DNA of 64,000 nucleotides from Granulicella sp. S156 (lineage in GTDB: Bacteria > Acidobacteriota > Terriglobia > Terriglobales > Acidobacteriaceae), in assembly GCF_009766105.1 (NCBI RefSeq), contig NZ_LMUH01000017.1:1-64000 (forward strand), read 5' to 3'. The notes under the pieces were generated by a model. It had not been told where the DNA came from, searched no databases, and worked only from the letters and a program-made list of their open reading frames with translations. Position numbers and translations under genes: made by a program. Shown piece by piece: positions 1 to 7,335 of the stretch (its first letter is position 1; the number at the start of each line of letters is the position of its first letter).

Positions 1-53
1 GTTGGGAAAGCTTAGCTTCTCCCCCGAGACCAGCCGTCTCATCCCATCTGAAG

Positions 54-166
54 GGGCGATCTATTGGTGGTACCCGTGATAGATCGCCCTTTCAGGGCTC
101 CATCTCTCTATGGCCCTATAACCCAGGGTTTCACCCTGGGCTTTGATGAAGCCGTCCCTTCGGGAC
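54..166. repeat. Cluster of three intergenic palindromes downstream of rimM
   Basis: Three hairpins lie in series: 11-bp perfect arms at 54-64 and 79-89, 8-bp arms at 122-129 and 133-140 with a 3-nt loop, and 5-bp arms at 154-158 and 162-166 with loop TTC. No gene is visible in 1-215. The cluster lies just past the rimM stop on the minus strand, so it could end the rpsP-khpA-rimM transcript. Its stacked-palindrome form is typical of REP-like intergenic repeats. Confidence 0.5.
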
Positions 167-215
167 TAATTCCGCGTTCTAGACCGGCCCTTGAGTAAGT
201 CCTATTCATTTCTCT

Positions 216-851
216 CTATTCACTCTCTTCTAGTGATCCTTCCGGAAGATTCATCACGATACGTTTTGCGGCTACATCGACGGATTCCAGATGAGCGCGG
301 ACGAAGGGAATCAACACGGGGTCGGCGTCCTCGATTGTGTTGCCGGAGAGATCGACGCAGAGCAGGGGAGCGGCATCAGGCAGGCGCGTCTTGCCGTCGG
401 GAGTCGTTGCAAACTGCACATCGACGATGGTGCCGACTGCGTGGTCGCCGTCGAAGAGCGTACAGCCGAGCAGGTCGGCGACGTAGAAGGTGTCGGCGTC
501 CAGATCCGGCAGTTCTGCGGCGGGGACCATCACCTGCTGCCCCGCGAGAAGCTCGGCCTGCGAGATGCTGTCGCAACCGGCCAGCTTCAGCACGATGCGT
601 CCAGCATTTTTGCCGACAGGAAGCCAGTGGCCTTCGATCGCTACGGGAACGGCATCGGGCGGCGGAGACTTCGCCTCCTTTTTCGCCAGAGTAACGAGGC
701 GCCCCTCCCGGAACTGATCCGTGAGATCGGTCAGAAGGTCGGAGAGCAACTCGCCTTTGCGCCCTTGCGGGCGCAGAAGGGTGGCGATTGCGACCCAGTC
801 AGATTTGGAGGGGTTCGGTTGTGAGGGGTTCTGCTGCGAGTGATCCGTCAT
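216..851 (-). CDS. rimM: Ribosome maturation factor RimM
   Basis: RimM binds ribosomal protein S19 and assists maturation of the 30S subunit head in the cytoplasm. The 211-residue protein has the family layout: an N-terminal RimM barrel (about residues 20-105, with the early GRKGEL motif) and a C-terminal PRC barrel (about 120-205, with VADLLGCTLFDGD and a LIPFVRAHLESVD segment near the end). The N-terminus carries roughly 18 extra polar residues rich in Ser, Pro and Gln. It is third in the order rpsP-khpA-rimM; trmD, which often follows, does not follow within the 215 bases visible. The gap to khpA (852-982) holds a nested inverted repeat that abuts the start codon. Confidence 0.93.
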   Translation of the reverse strand: MTDHSQQNPSQPNPSKSDWVAIATLLRPQGRKGELLSDLLTDLTDQFREGRLVTLAKKEAKSPPPDAVPVAIEGHWLPVGKNAGRIVLKLAGCDSISQAELLAGQQVMVPAAELPDLDADTFYVADLLGCTLFDGDHAVGTIVDVQFATTPDGKTRLPDAAPLLCVDLSGNTIEDADPVLIPFVRAHLESVDVAAKRIVMNLPEGSLEESE

Positions 852-854
852 AGG

Positions 855-962
855 GCATTTTTACTGTTACTGCGATCCAGCAAATATTGTGCAGTGTGGT
901 TTTCCTTGGGAGAAAACCACGCAAACGCCGTTCGCTCCGGCTTCCACCCACAGTAAAAATGC
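855..962. repeat. Nested inverted-repeat element between khpA and rimM
   Basis: The outer arms (855-867 and 950-962) are a perfect 13-bp inverted repeat. Inside them a second hairpin has 9-bp perfect arms at 896-904 and 912-920 with a 7-nt loop. The 108-bp unit fills nearly all of the gap between khpA and rimM and begins 4 nt before the rimM start codon. It may be a small MITE-like insertion or an RNA structure in the operon leader; the sequence does not decide. Confidence 0.5.
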
Positions 963-982
963 GTCCTTATAGAACCTGAGGA

Positions 983-1291
983 TTACTCTTCATCGGAGTT
1001 CTCAGCGTCTTCCGCTTCAATGATATCGAGCGAAAAGCGATGCCGATGCTTCATGCTGGCGGCGCCAAGGATCGTGCGCAGACATCGTGCGGTGCGGCCT
1101 TGCTTCCCGATCACCTTGCCGATGTCGCTGGGGGCCACGCGGAGACGAAGCACCGTTGCGCCCTCAGCTTCGGACGCTTCGACCTGAACCGCTTCGGGTT
1201 CATCTACCAAAGAGCGCGCAATCTCCAACACCAGGGTTTGCATGTCGGAGACGGCGGTATGGTTCGAGTTGGGCTCTGATTTTTCGGTCAC
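983..1291 (-). CDS. khpA: KH-domain RNA-binding protein KhpA (YlqC family)
   Basis: A small cytoplasmic RNA-binding protein; in other bacteria KhpA pairs with KhpB/Jag and affects RNA metabolism and cell-envelope growth. The KH signature is visible: GKVIGKQGR at residues 58-66 contains the GxxG loop (IGKQG). At 102 residues it is longer than the usual ~76 because of an N-terminal polar extension and an acidic tail (EAEDAENSDEE). The start is GTG at 1291, supported by AGAGGT about 6 nt upstream; an internal ATG at 1243 would give the canonical family length. Position between rpsP and rimM is the classic arrangement. Confidence 0.9.
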   Translation of the reverse strand: MTEKSEPNSNHTAVSDMQTLVLEIARSLVDEPEAVQVEASEAEGATVLRLRVAPSDIGKVIGKQGRTARCLRTILGAASMKHRHRFSLDIIEAEDAENSDEE

Positions 1292-1346
1292 TCAGTCACC
1301 TCTGGGAAGTCGACGTGTGCGACAAAATAGTCCATCGAAAGGGGCC

Positions 1347-1664
1347 CTAAGCAGCGGTGACCGGCTCAACAACCTCGGCGACCGGAGCAGCAGCAGGAGT
1401 GAGAGGCTTGGTGGTGTCGGTGACGGACTCTGTGGCGGGCTTGTACTTGGCCACCAGCTTACCGACGGTCTCGGAGAACTGTGCTCCCTTGCCGGTCCAG
1501 TAAGCGATGCGGTCTGTCTTGAGAGAGACGCTTGCTGGATTGGTGCGGGGATTGTAGGTGCCGACCACCTCGACCGAACGGCCGTTGCGGGCGCGGTCCT
1601 TTTCAATAACGACGACGCGATAGTGGGGCTGCTTGCGGGCGCCAACGCGCGCCAAACGGATCAT
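1347..1664 (-). CDS. rpsP: 30S ribosomal protein S16
   Basis: Small-subunit ribosomal protein that helps 16S rRNA fold. The start MIRLARVGARKQPHYRVVV is the conserved S16 N-terminus, and the core (about 80 residues) is followed by a low-complexity Ala, Pro, Thr and Val tail to 105 residues. The open frame extends further upstream to 1802, but those residues do not resemble S16, and an ATG at 1664 preceded by GAGAGG marks the true start. It is first in the rpsP-khpA-rimM set, transcribed leftward. Confidence 0.95.
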   Translation of the reverse strand: MIRLARVGARKQPHYRVVVIEKDRARNGRSVEVVGTYNPRTNPASVSLKTDRIAYWTGKGAQFSETVGKLVAKYKPATESVTDTTKPLTPAAAPVAEVVEPVTAA

Positions 1665-1815
1665 CAACACAGGGGTAAATCCTCTCAAAAAACTCGAATG
1701 TCGTTCAGGGTTAGCCGCTGAAGCCGTGGATTTCAATCGACACAGCCGGCGGACGTGTAAGTCCGAACATCTAAGTATCTCGGATTTCAGGCAATTCCGC
1801 AATGGAAAAGCGAAA

Positions 1816-1846
1816 GAGCAGGGATTAGGGAACAGGGATTAGGGGC
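1816..1846. repeat. Short duplicated GGGATTAGGG motif
   Basis: Two copies of CAGGGATTAGGG lie in tandem between the TlpA-like gene and rpsP. The same double motif occurs inverted at 11354-11381. It lies in non-coding DNA and has no assigned role. Confidence 0.5.
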
Positions 1847-1884
1847 TAGAAGTGCCAGAAACCGGTCGCATAAACCTCGCTTAC

Positions 1885-4053
1885 TTATTTGTTGGCAGGC
1901 ACAGGGCTCAGCCGGGTCAGCATATCTTTCGAAAAGTCATCATAGCTCTCTGGTCCATACCCGATCTGTCGCCACAGCGAGGTTCCGCTGCGATCCAGGA
2001 CCCAGTTCTGCGGGATGCCGTTGTCATTCACCGCATCCTCGATCTGTGCGGCGCTCACGATCGGCAATACCGGAAACGTATAGCCTTTGTCCTTCAGATA
2101 CGGTCCAACCACGCCTGGATTGCTGTCGTAATCGAAGGTCAGTATCTGGATATCGTCACGGCCTTTCACCTGCTCATAAAGCTTCTGGAGATTTGGCAGC
2201 TCCGCCTGGCACGGACCACACCACGTGGCCCACACGTCGATCAGCACCGACTTTCCATTCAACTCCTTCAGCCGCCATGTCTTTCCTGAAAGGTCGGTAA
2301 GTTCGAAGGCAGGAATGGATTTCTTCGGTTTCTCCCACCGGCCCTCGGCCAGGATGGTCTTATCTGCGGCCGGCAACCTGCTCCAGGTGTCCCAGGCTGT
2401 TTCTGTTCCGCCCTGCTGCTTCCAGAGCACATGGGCTTCATCGCCTAAATCATCACGAAGCTTCCCCTCGGAGAGCTTTGGCGTTTCCTGGCGCGTCTGA
2501 AGAGCCATTTGGTAATACGCAAGCGCGTCGATCCTGTTGCCCGTCAACAGCGCTACGCGTGCGTGGTTCGTCCAGTACCCCTCCAACAGCTTCTTATCGT
2601 CTGGTGGCGGCGCTTCCACGGCAGTGCGCAACTCCGCCGCGATCTCGGGCTTATTCGCCTGTATCGCAGCCTTCAGCATCAGCCCATTCAGGTCCTGCCT
2701 ATGTTGCCTCTTCCAGTCAAGACTTCGCTTCACTTCCTCATCGCTAAGGTTGTCGCTTTTTCCCTCGCGCGCCCAATTGGTCTCATACGTTGACTTCGCC
2801 TGTTTCAGCAGGTCGATCGCCCGGTCCGGCTCCAAGCCTCGCTCTACCAGAAGCTGAGCCGCCAGCGGGTAAAACGCCCATTGCCAATAGGGTCCAGAGT
2901 AGATATCGATCGCGCGCAGGTAAGCATCCAGCGCCGCAATGGTGTCTTCTTTTGAAATCGTGTCATCGTCCCGAACCGCAAAGAACCAGGCATTGCGCTG
3001 CATATAGGTGTCGTCCGGATAATCGCGAATCCATCCCTGCAATGCCGCCTCATAGTCTTTCCGATGTTTATTCCATGCGGCGACATCCGTCTGGTCCTGG
3101 GGGTCTGGGTGGGCCTTATCCCACCGGTCACTGACAATGTCGTATGCCTGATTGGAGTGGGGATGTTCCGCGATCAGCTTGTCCTCCAGCGCCACGATCT
3201 TTTCCTTCGGCGCACCGCTCTGCTTGTAGCCCTTGATCAGCAGAGCCTGCCACTCCGCATCTCCCTTCGGATGGATCTTCTCCATCCTCGCCAGGTCCTG
3301 GGTAATCTGCTGCCTCTCCGCCTCGTACTCCTGTGGCTTGCGCGTCTGGAACTCAAGAGTCCACAGTGCGCTATAGCCCTTCAACTCCTTCGGAGCGGTC
3401 TCTTTTTCAAGCCTGGTCCGCGACGCCACGACTCTGGCCGCTGCCACCTTCGGCTGCAACAGAGCGTCTGCTTTTGAAAGCAGATATAGTGCGTATCCAT
3501 CTGAGGATGTAGGGCAAATCGCAAAAAAGGCGTCGATATTCTCCTTCGCCTTGGCCGGGTCCGCCAGCTTTCCATCTGAGTAGATGCCGGCCAAGTGCCT
3601 CGCAGCCCATGGAAACTGCGGAGCCTGCGCCCTGGCCGACTGCAGCAGGCGAATACTTTCCGGTGTATCTACCCCATTGAGCGCCTCGCCTGCCAGCAGA
3701 AGCATCAGTGGATCGTTGGGATGATCTTTTCCCACCTGTATCCAGCTGTCGCGCAGCTTCGGGTACTCATCGGGAGAGAATTGACGGAGCAAGTCTCGCA
3801 ATCTGGTGTAGGGCTCAAGCTCTCGGGGATATTGGGCTATCAGCGCTTCCAGCGTCTTGCGTTGCAGCGCCAAGCGATCGACAAAGGTCATCCCGTCCAG
3901 CAGTTTCGAATCGAGTTTCTGGTCGATCACGTTCTGAACGTCTGGATTGACTTCGCATCCTGGAAGACGCGATGAGGATTGGGCCTTGAGTACAGGCGAT
4001 AAGCCAGACAGAAGAACCAATAGCGGCGGCAACAGCGAAAGCGAACGATGCAT
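1885..4053 (-). CDS. Secreted TPR-like protein with C-terminal TlpA-type thioredoxin domain
   Basis: About 722 residues. A signal peptide (hydrophobic run ending near VLKAQS) is followed by some 550 residues of helical TPR-like repeats rich in Ala, Leu, Tyr and Trp, then a thioredoxin fold of the TlpA/redoxin class (last ~140 residues). The redox motif WATWCGPC lies near residue 612, and the cis-Pro region is GIPQNWVLD. It probably acts as an exported thiol-disulfide reductase with a large protein-binding arm. The upstream GTG at 4062 is possible, but ATG at 4053 with GAAGAG upstream fits better and leaves a clean signal peptide. The substrate is unknown. The TPR call rests on repeat-like composition; the thioredoxin call is firm. 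Confidence 0.82.
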   Translation of the reverse strand: MHRSLSLLPPLLVLLSGLSPVLKAQSSSRLPGCEVNPDVQNVIDQKLDSKLLDGMTFVDRLALQRKTLEALIAQYPRELEPYTRLRDLLRQFSPDEYPKLRDSWIQVGKDHPNDPLMLLLAGEALNGVDTPESIRLLQSARAQAPQFPWAARHLAGIYSDGKLADPAKAKENIDAFFAICPTSSDGYALYLLSKADALLQPKVAAARVVASRTRLEKETAPKELKGYSALWTLEFQTRKPQEYEAERQQITQDLARMEKIHPKGDAEWQALLIKGYKQSGAPKEKIVALEDKLIAEHPHSNQAYDIVSDRWDKAHPDPQDQTDVAAWNKHRKDYEAALQGWIRDYPDDTYMQRNAWFFAVRDDDTISKEDTIAALDAYLRAIDIYSGPYWQWAFYPLAAQLLVERGLEPDRAIDLLKQAKSTYETNWAREGKSDNLSDEEVKRSLDWKRQHRQDLNGLMLKAAIQANKPEIAAELRTAVEAPPPDDKKLLEGYWTNHARVALLTGNRIDALAYYQMALQTRQETPKLSEGKLRDDLGDEAHVLWKQQGGTETAWDTWSRLPAADKTILAEGRWEKPKKSIPAFELTDLSGKTWRLKELNGKSVLIDVWATWCGPCQAELPNLQKLYEQVKGRDDIQILTFDYDSNPGVVGPYLKDKGYTFPVLPIVSAAQIEDAVNDNGIPQNWVLDRSGTSLWRQIGYGPESYDDFSKDMLTRLSPVPANK

Positions 4054-4237
4054 TGTCCACACTCTTCAGATGAAGTTCACAACCTGTGAGGGTGTGAGCA
4101 AGCGATTATAGTTCTCCGGGTGTATCGTTCGCCCTCAGAATGCGGGATTGACGCAGAGCGCGCCACGCACATCTGCGCTACCAACTTAGAATCACTGCAA
4201 TACAGCGCGAGATGCGAAGATTCGCCAGGGAGATACC

Positions 4238-4909
4238 GTGGCTACAACGATGAAAGAAAGATTAGCCTGTACCGCAGCCATTGCTGCTTTGGCGATCGGT
4301 TGTGTCACGTTTTTTTACCTGGGCCTTGGCTTGGTGCCCGTGTACATCATTGGTGGTCCAGGGCTTCTCGCAGTCTTCTTTTGGTATCGAACCTATCTAA
4401 AGCGTCCGACTGAACCGGCGATCATTGTGCCGCTGTTTCTGATGACCGCCGCCGGATTCGAGATTCACCTGATGGAGGAGTACCTCGGGCATTATGGGCC
4501 CGCGATCAGCCGTCTTTTCAATATTGGATGGACAGATCGGGTGTTTGTCGTGATTTGTTTCCTGCTTGCAGCCGCATTGTGTCTTGTCTCTGTAGGTCTC
4601 TACTACCGCAAGCCGGTGGCTGGCTTTGTGGCGTCGTTATTCCTCTTCACCCGCGTGGCTGAGCTGGGTTTGTTTGTCTTTCCTCTGCTCCGTCCTGCGC
4701 TTCGGCCAGAGGCAGCTCATCCGATCTCGCAATCGGTTGCGTCGGGAACTTTTGTGGCCGACATGCCAAACCACTACTGGCGGATAACCGGGAGCTATTA
4801 CTTTCCCGGCATGTACACCGTAGCTTTGGCCATATTGCCCGCGCTCTACGCGCTCTACCGCGTCTGGCAAGCGCGGCCCGCTGTTAGCATCGCAAGCGTT
4901 AGTCCGTAG
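4238..4909 (+). CDS. HXXEE-domain integral membrane protein
   Basis: A 223-residue polytopic membrane protein with about five or six hydrophobic segments. The defining HxxEE signature is visible as H77-L-M-E80-E81, inside FEIHLMEEYLGHYG just after a transmembrane segment. Family members have no established function; the conserved acidic and histidine residues suggest a metal-binding or enzymatic membrane site. The start is GTG at 4238 with GGAG 5 nt upstream; an ATG at 4250 is an alternative. The gene stands alone and ends just before a strong hairpin it shares with the convergent lipoprotein gene. Confidence 0.75.
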   Translation: MATTMKERLACTAAIAALAIGCVTFFYLGLGLVPVYIIGGPGLLAVFFWYRTYLKRPTEPAIIVPLFLMTAAGFEIHLMEEYLGHYGPAISRLFNIGWTDRVFVVICFLLAAALCLVSVGLYYRKPVAGFVASLFLFTRVAELGLFVFPLLRPALRPEAAHPISQSVASGTFVADMPNHYWRITGSYYFPGMYTVALAILPALYALYRVWQARPAVSIASVSP

Positions 4910-4916
4910 ACCTGGA

Positions 4917-4965
4917 GTGTGCCATCCAACTCGGCTAAAGCATCGAGCCAAGTTGGATGACACAC
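4917..4965. terminator. Bidirectional hairpin terminator
   Basis: Arms of 20 nt (4917-4936 and 4946-4965) pair at 18 positions around a 9-nt loop. It lies 8 nt after the HXXEE gene and 130 nt beyond the 3' end of the convergent lipoprotein gene, so it could stop both transcripts. There is no long T-run. Confidence 0.6.
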
Positions 4966-5094
4966 CCTAGAGCAAATCTCCTGTTACTGGGTAGTTGAAT
5001 CGGGCTTGCAGTACCGTTTTCTAAAAAAAACGGCCATAAGCGTCGTGGCTTCGCTATACACCCACAGAAGATTTGCTTTGGCCCAGCGAAGCAG

Positions 5095-7092
5095 CTACGG
5101 GCGTGTGCCAAGATTGCTGGTTCCGTCCGTCGTTGGAATAACGGGCAGACCGGCAGCGATTGGAGTAATCACGGGGGTAGCGATGCCGATCATCTCGGTA
5201 ACGGAGTTACCACTTTGATTCGCCACCCAGACGTTGCCCGAACTGTCGACCGCGATCCCAATTGGGAAGTTCAAATTACCGCCGGTATAGCCGTTGGATC
5301 CGGAGAGGCATGCTCCGGTGCTGGAAAGCTCGGTCACGAAACTGCCTCCGTAATTACTCACCCAGGCGTTACCCGAGCCGTCGATCGCGGTCGAGAACGC
5401 AAAGGCCTCGTTCAGGCAGCCGGTGTAGCCATTGGTACCGGATAGGAGTACCCCGGCGCTGGAGAGTTCAGCCACGGAGTTAAGGTTATCTGCCACCCAG
5501 GCGTTGCCGGAGCTGTCGACCGCGATCCCCTGTGGTCCGTTGTTCAGGCCGCCGCCGGTATAGCCGTTGGTTCCGGAGAGGGCTGTCCCGCTGCTGGAGA
5601 GCTTGCTCACGGAGTTAGTCGAATTCGACACCCAGGCGTTGCCCGCACCGTCGATCGCGATCTCTTCGGGATCATTCAGGCCGCCGCCGGTATAGCCGTT
5701 GGCTCCGGAGAGGATTGCTCCAGTGCTGGAGAGTTCCGTCACGGAGTTCTCATCGCCAATCGTCACCCAGGCGTTGCCCGAGCCGTCGATGGCGATCCCA
5801 AAGGGCGAGACCATGCCACCGCCGGTATAGCCGTTGGTCCCGGAGAGGATTGCTCCAGCGCTGGAGAGTTCCGTCACGGAGTTAGCTCCGTGATTCGTCA
5901 CCCAGGCGTTGCCCGAGGCATCGATCGCGACCCCAACGGGCCGGTTCAGGCCGCCGCCGGTATAGCCGTTGGTCCCGGAGAGGATTGTTCCGGCGCTGGA
6001 GAGCTTGATCACGGAGTTACCGAAATTCGTTGTCACCCAGACGTTGCCCGCACCGTCGACCGCGATCCCAAATGGTTCCGTCAGTCCGCCGCCGGTGTAG
6101 TTGATACCGAGGGAGAGGTCGTTGGGAGAGCTAAGGGTCCCCTGGAAGGGACTGGTTGTCGTTACCAGGCCGAGCAGAGCGGAGACATTGGCTCCCGGAT
6201 GTTGCGCGATGTTGATGGCCGCCGTTGCCGTATCGGTGGGCGCGGTGCCGTAGGTCGTATTGGTGAAGAGTGTGCCGCATCCAGACGAGCCGACACCGGT
6301 GGAGTTGACGCAGGCCGCCAGGATGTCCGCCATAGTGTTGATCGTGGTCACGGGAACTACGGCGTTGCTGTTGAGCGGCAACGTTGCATTGGGCGCTCCA
6401 CTAGCCTGATTCACGATATTCAACGCGGTATTGAACGCATTGGCAATACCGGTTCCGGAGAGCGCATGGCCCGTTACCGCGCTGGGCGCTCCGATGTGCA
6501 GTGGATCGGTGGCAAAGCCTGCCAGAGCATACGCGGTCACAGCCGTGCTGACTTCATTCATTGCCACGAACGTAACTCCCGGGAACGCGCTGCTGGCAGT
6601 CGCGCTGGCGCAATCGCCCACCACAGCCAGCAGAGTTGCCGCGAGATTTGGTGTGCCGGCAACGCCTACGCCGCCCAACTGCGGGTCTCCGCCAGTCGAG
6701 TACAGGTAGACCTGTGTATTCGGAGTGCAGGAAAAAGCCCCATTGATATCGAAGTTGCCCCCTGTATCCGTAGTGACGTAGAAGTTTCCGTTCCCATCCG
6801 CGGGGTTCCCTGTTGCGGAGGTCAGCAATGAGGTTGCCGCGTTGCCGGTCGCACCGGAAGTAGGAGCAATGCCCTGGCCTCCATAAGCAGCCGTGCTGGC
6901 GGCATACATATACACATGCGCGCCATTGAGCGGCTGCTGGCCCCCATGAACCGCGCCCTTAATGTGCACCGCGGTCTGCGTCGAGGAATTGGTCGCGTCC
7001 CCGAAGTTCGCCGAGCAGCCGCTTAGCCCAAGAGCAAAAGCCACGCTCAGTACGCTGGCCACAGACGAGAAAGATAGACGATGGTCTCTCAT
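5095..7092 (-). CDS. NHL/Vgb-like beta-propeller lipoprotein
   Basis: A 665-residue predicted lipoprotein: the signal peptide ends in the lipobox LSGC (Cys26). Residues ~30-320 form a Ser/Thr/Ala-rich region; from about 325 there are seven ~45-residue repeats with the pattern NGYTGGGL, then AIDGSGNAWV, then NSVTELSS, typical of NHL or virginiamycin B lyase-like propeller blades. Seven blades would close one propeller. The likely role is surface binding or scaffolding; no lyase catalytic residues were identified. It lies downstream of the TonB-dependent receptor on the same strand, 243 nt away, so it is probably expressed separately. The repeats are also conserved at the DNA level. Confidence 0.8.
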   Translation of the reverse strand: MRDHRLSFSSVASVLSVAFALGLSGCSANFGDATNSSTQTAVHIKGAVHGGQQPLNGAHVYMYAASTAAYGGQGIAPTSGATGNAATSLLTSATGNPADGNGNFYVTTDTGGNFDINGAFSCTPNTQVYLYSTGGDPQLGGVGVAGTPNLAATLLAVVGDCASATASSAFPGVTFVAMNEVSTAVTAYALAGFATDPLHIGAPSAVTGHALSGTGIANAFNTALNIVNQASGAPNATLPLNSNAVVPVTTINTMADILAACVNSTGVGSSGCGTLFTNTTYGTAPTDTATAAINIAQHPGANVSALLGLVTTTSPFQGTLSSPNDLSLGINYTGGGLTEPFGIAVDGAGNVWVTTNFGNSVIKLSSAGTILSGTNGYTGGGLNRPVGVAIDASGNAWVTNHGANSVTELSSAGAILSGTNGYTGGGMVSPFGIAIDGSGNAWVTIGDENSVTELSSTGAILSGANGYTGGGLNDPEEIAIDGAGNAWVSNSTNSVSKLSSSGTALSGTNGYTGGGLNNGPQGIAVDSSGNAWVADNLNSVAELSSAGVLLSGTNGYTGCLNEAFAFSTAIDGSGNAWVSNYGGSFVTELSSTGACLSGSNGYTGGNLNFPIGIAVDSSGNVWVANQSGNSVTEMIGIATPVITPIAAGLPVIPTTDGTSNLGTRP
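5190..6105 (-). repeat. Seven in-frame 135-bp tandem repeats within the lipoprotein gene
   Basis: The propeller-coding part consists of seven units of about 135 bp. Identical blocks recur, such as the stretch encoding NGYTGGG and the stretch encoding GNAWV, so the units arose by recent duplication or are homogenised by recombination. Units six and seven (5190-5450) are the most diverged. Such arrays can change copy number between strains. Confidence 0.75.
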
Positions 7093-7243
7093 TGGTCTCC
7101 CACACCGGAATGGTGGTTTTTATGCTGAAACGTACCGGGATTAAAGCTTCAACCCCAGATAGCTTAACAGTCGATGGACCGTTCTTTGAACATCGAGGGG
7201 TAAAGTTACCTCGGAAAGTTTGGCCCGTGTGTAACAAACGATG

Positions 7244-7287
7244 ACGCCCCACTCCTGCGCAAAAGAACGGGCAGGAGTAGGGCGCCA
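7244..7287. terminator. Stem-loop between the TonB receptor and lipoprotein genes
   Basis: The 8-bp perfect core arms ACTCCTGC (7251-7258) and GCAGGAGT (7271-7278) are extended by GC-rich pairing outside. It sits about 50 nt beyond the stop of the TonB-dependent receptor gene on the minus strand, the place for a terminator. No T-run is evident. Confidence 0.5.
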
Positions 7288-7335
7288 TAGGGGTTACCGA
7301 TTGCAACAATCCAACAACAGCAGCCGCGAAGATTC

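Noticed and set aside
1-215. Start of trmD or another gene at the left edge
   Set aside because: The only leftward frame (MRRLVSGEKLSFPN) does not resemble TrmD; the stretch is filled by palindromes.
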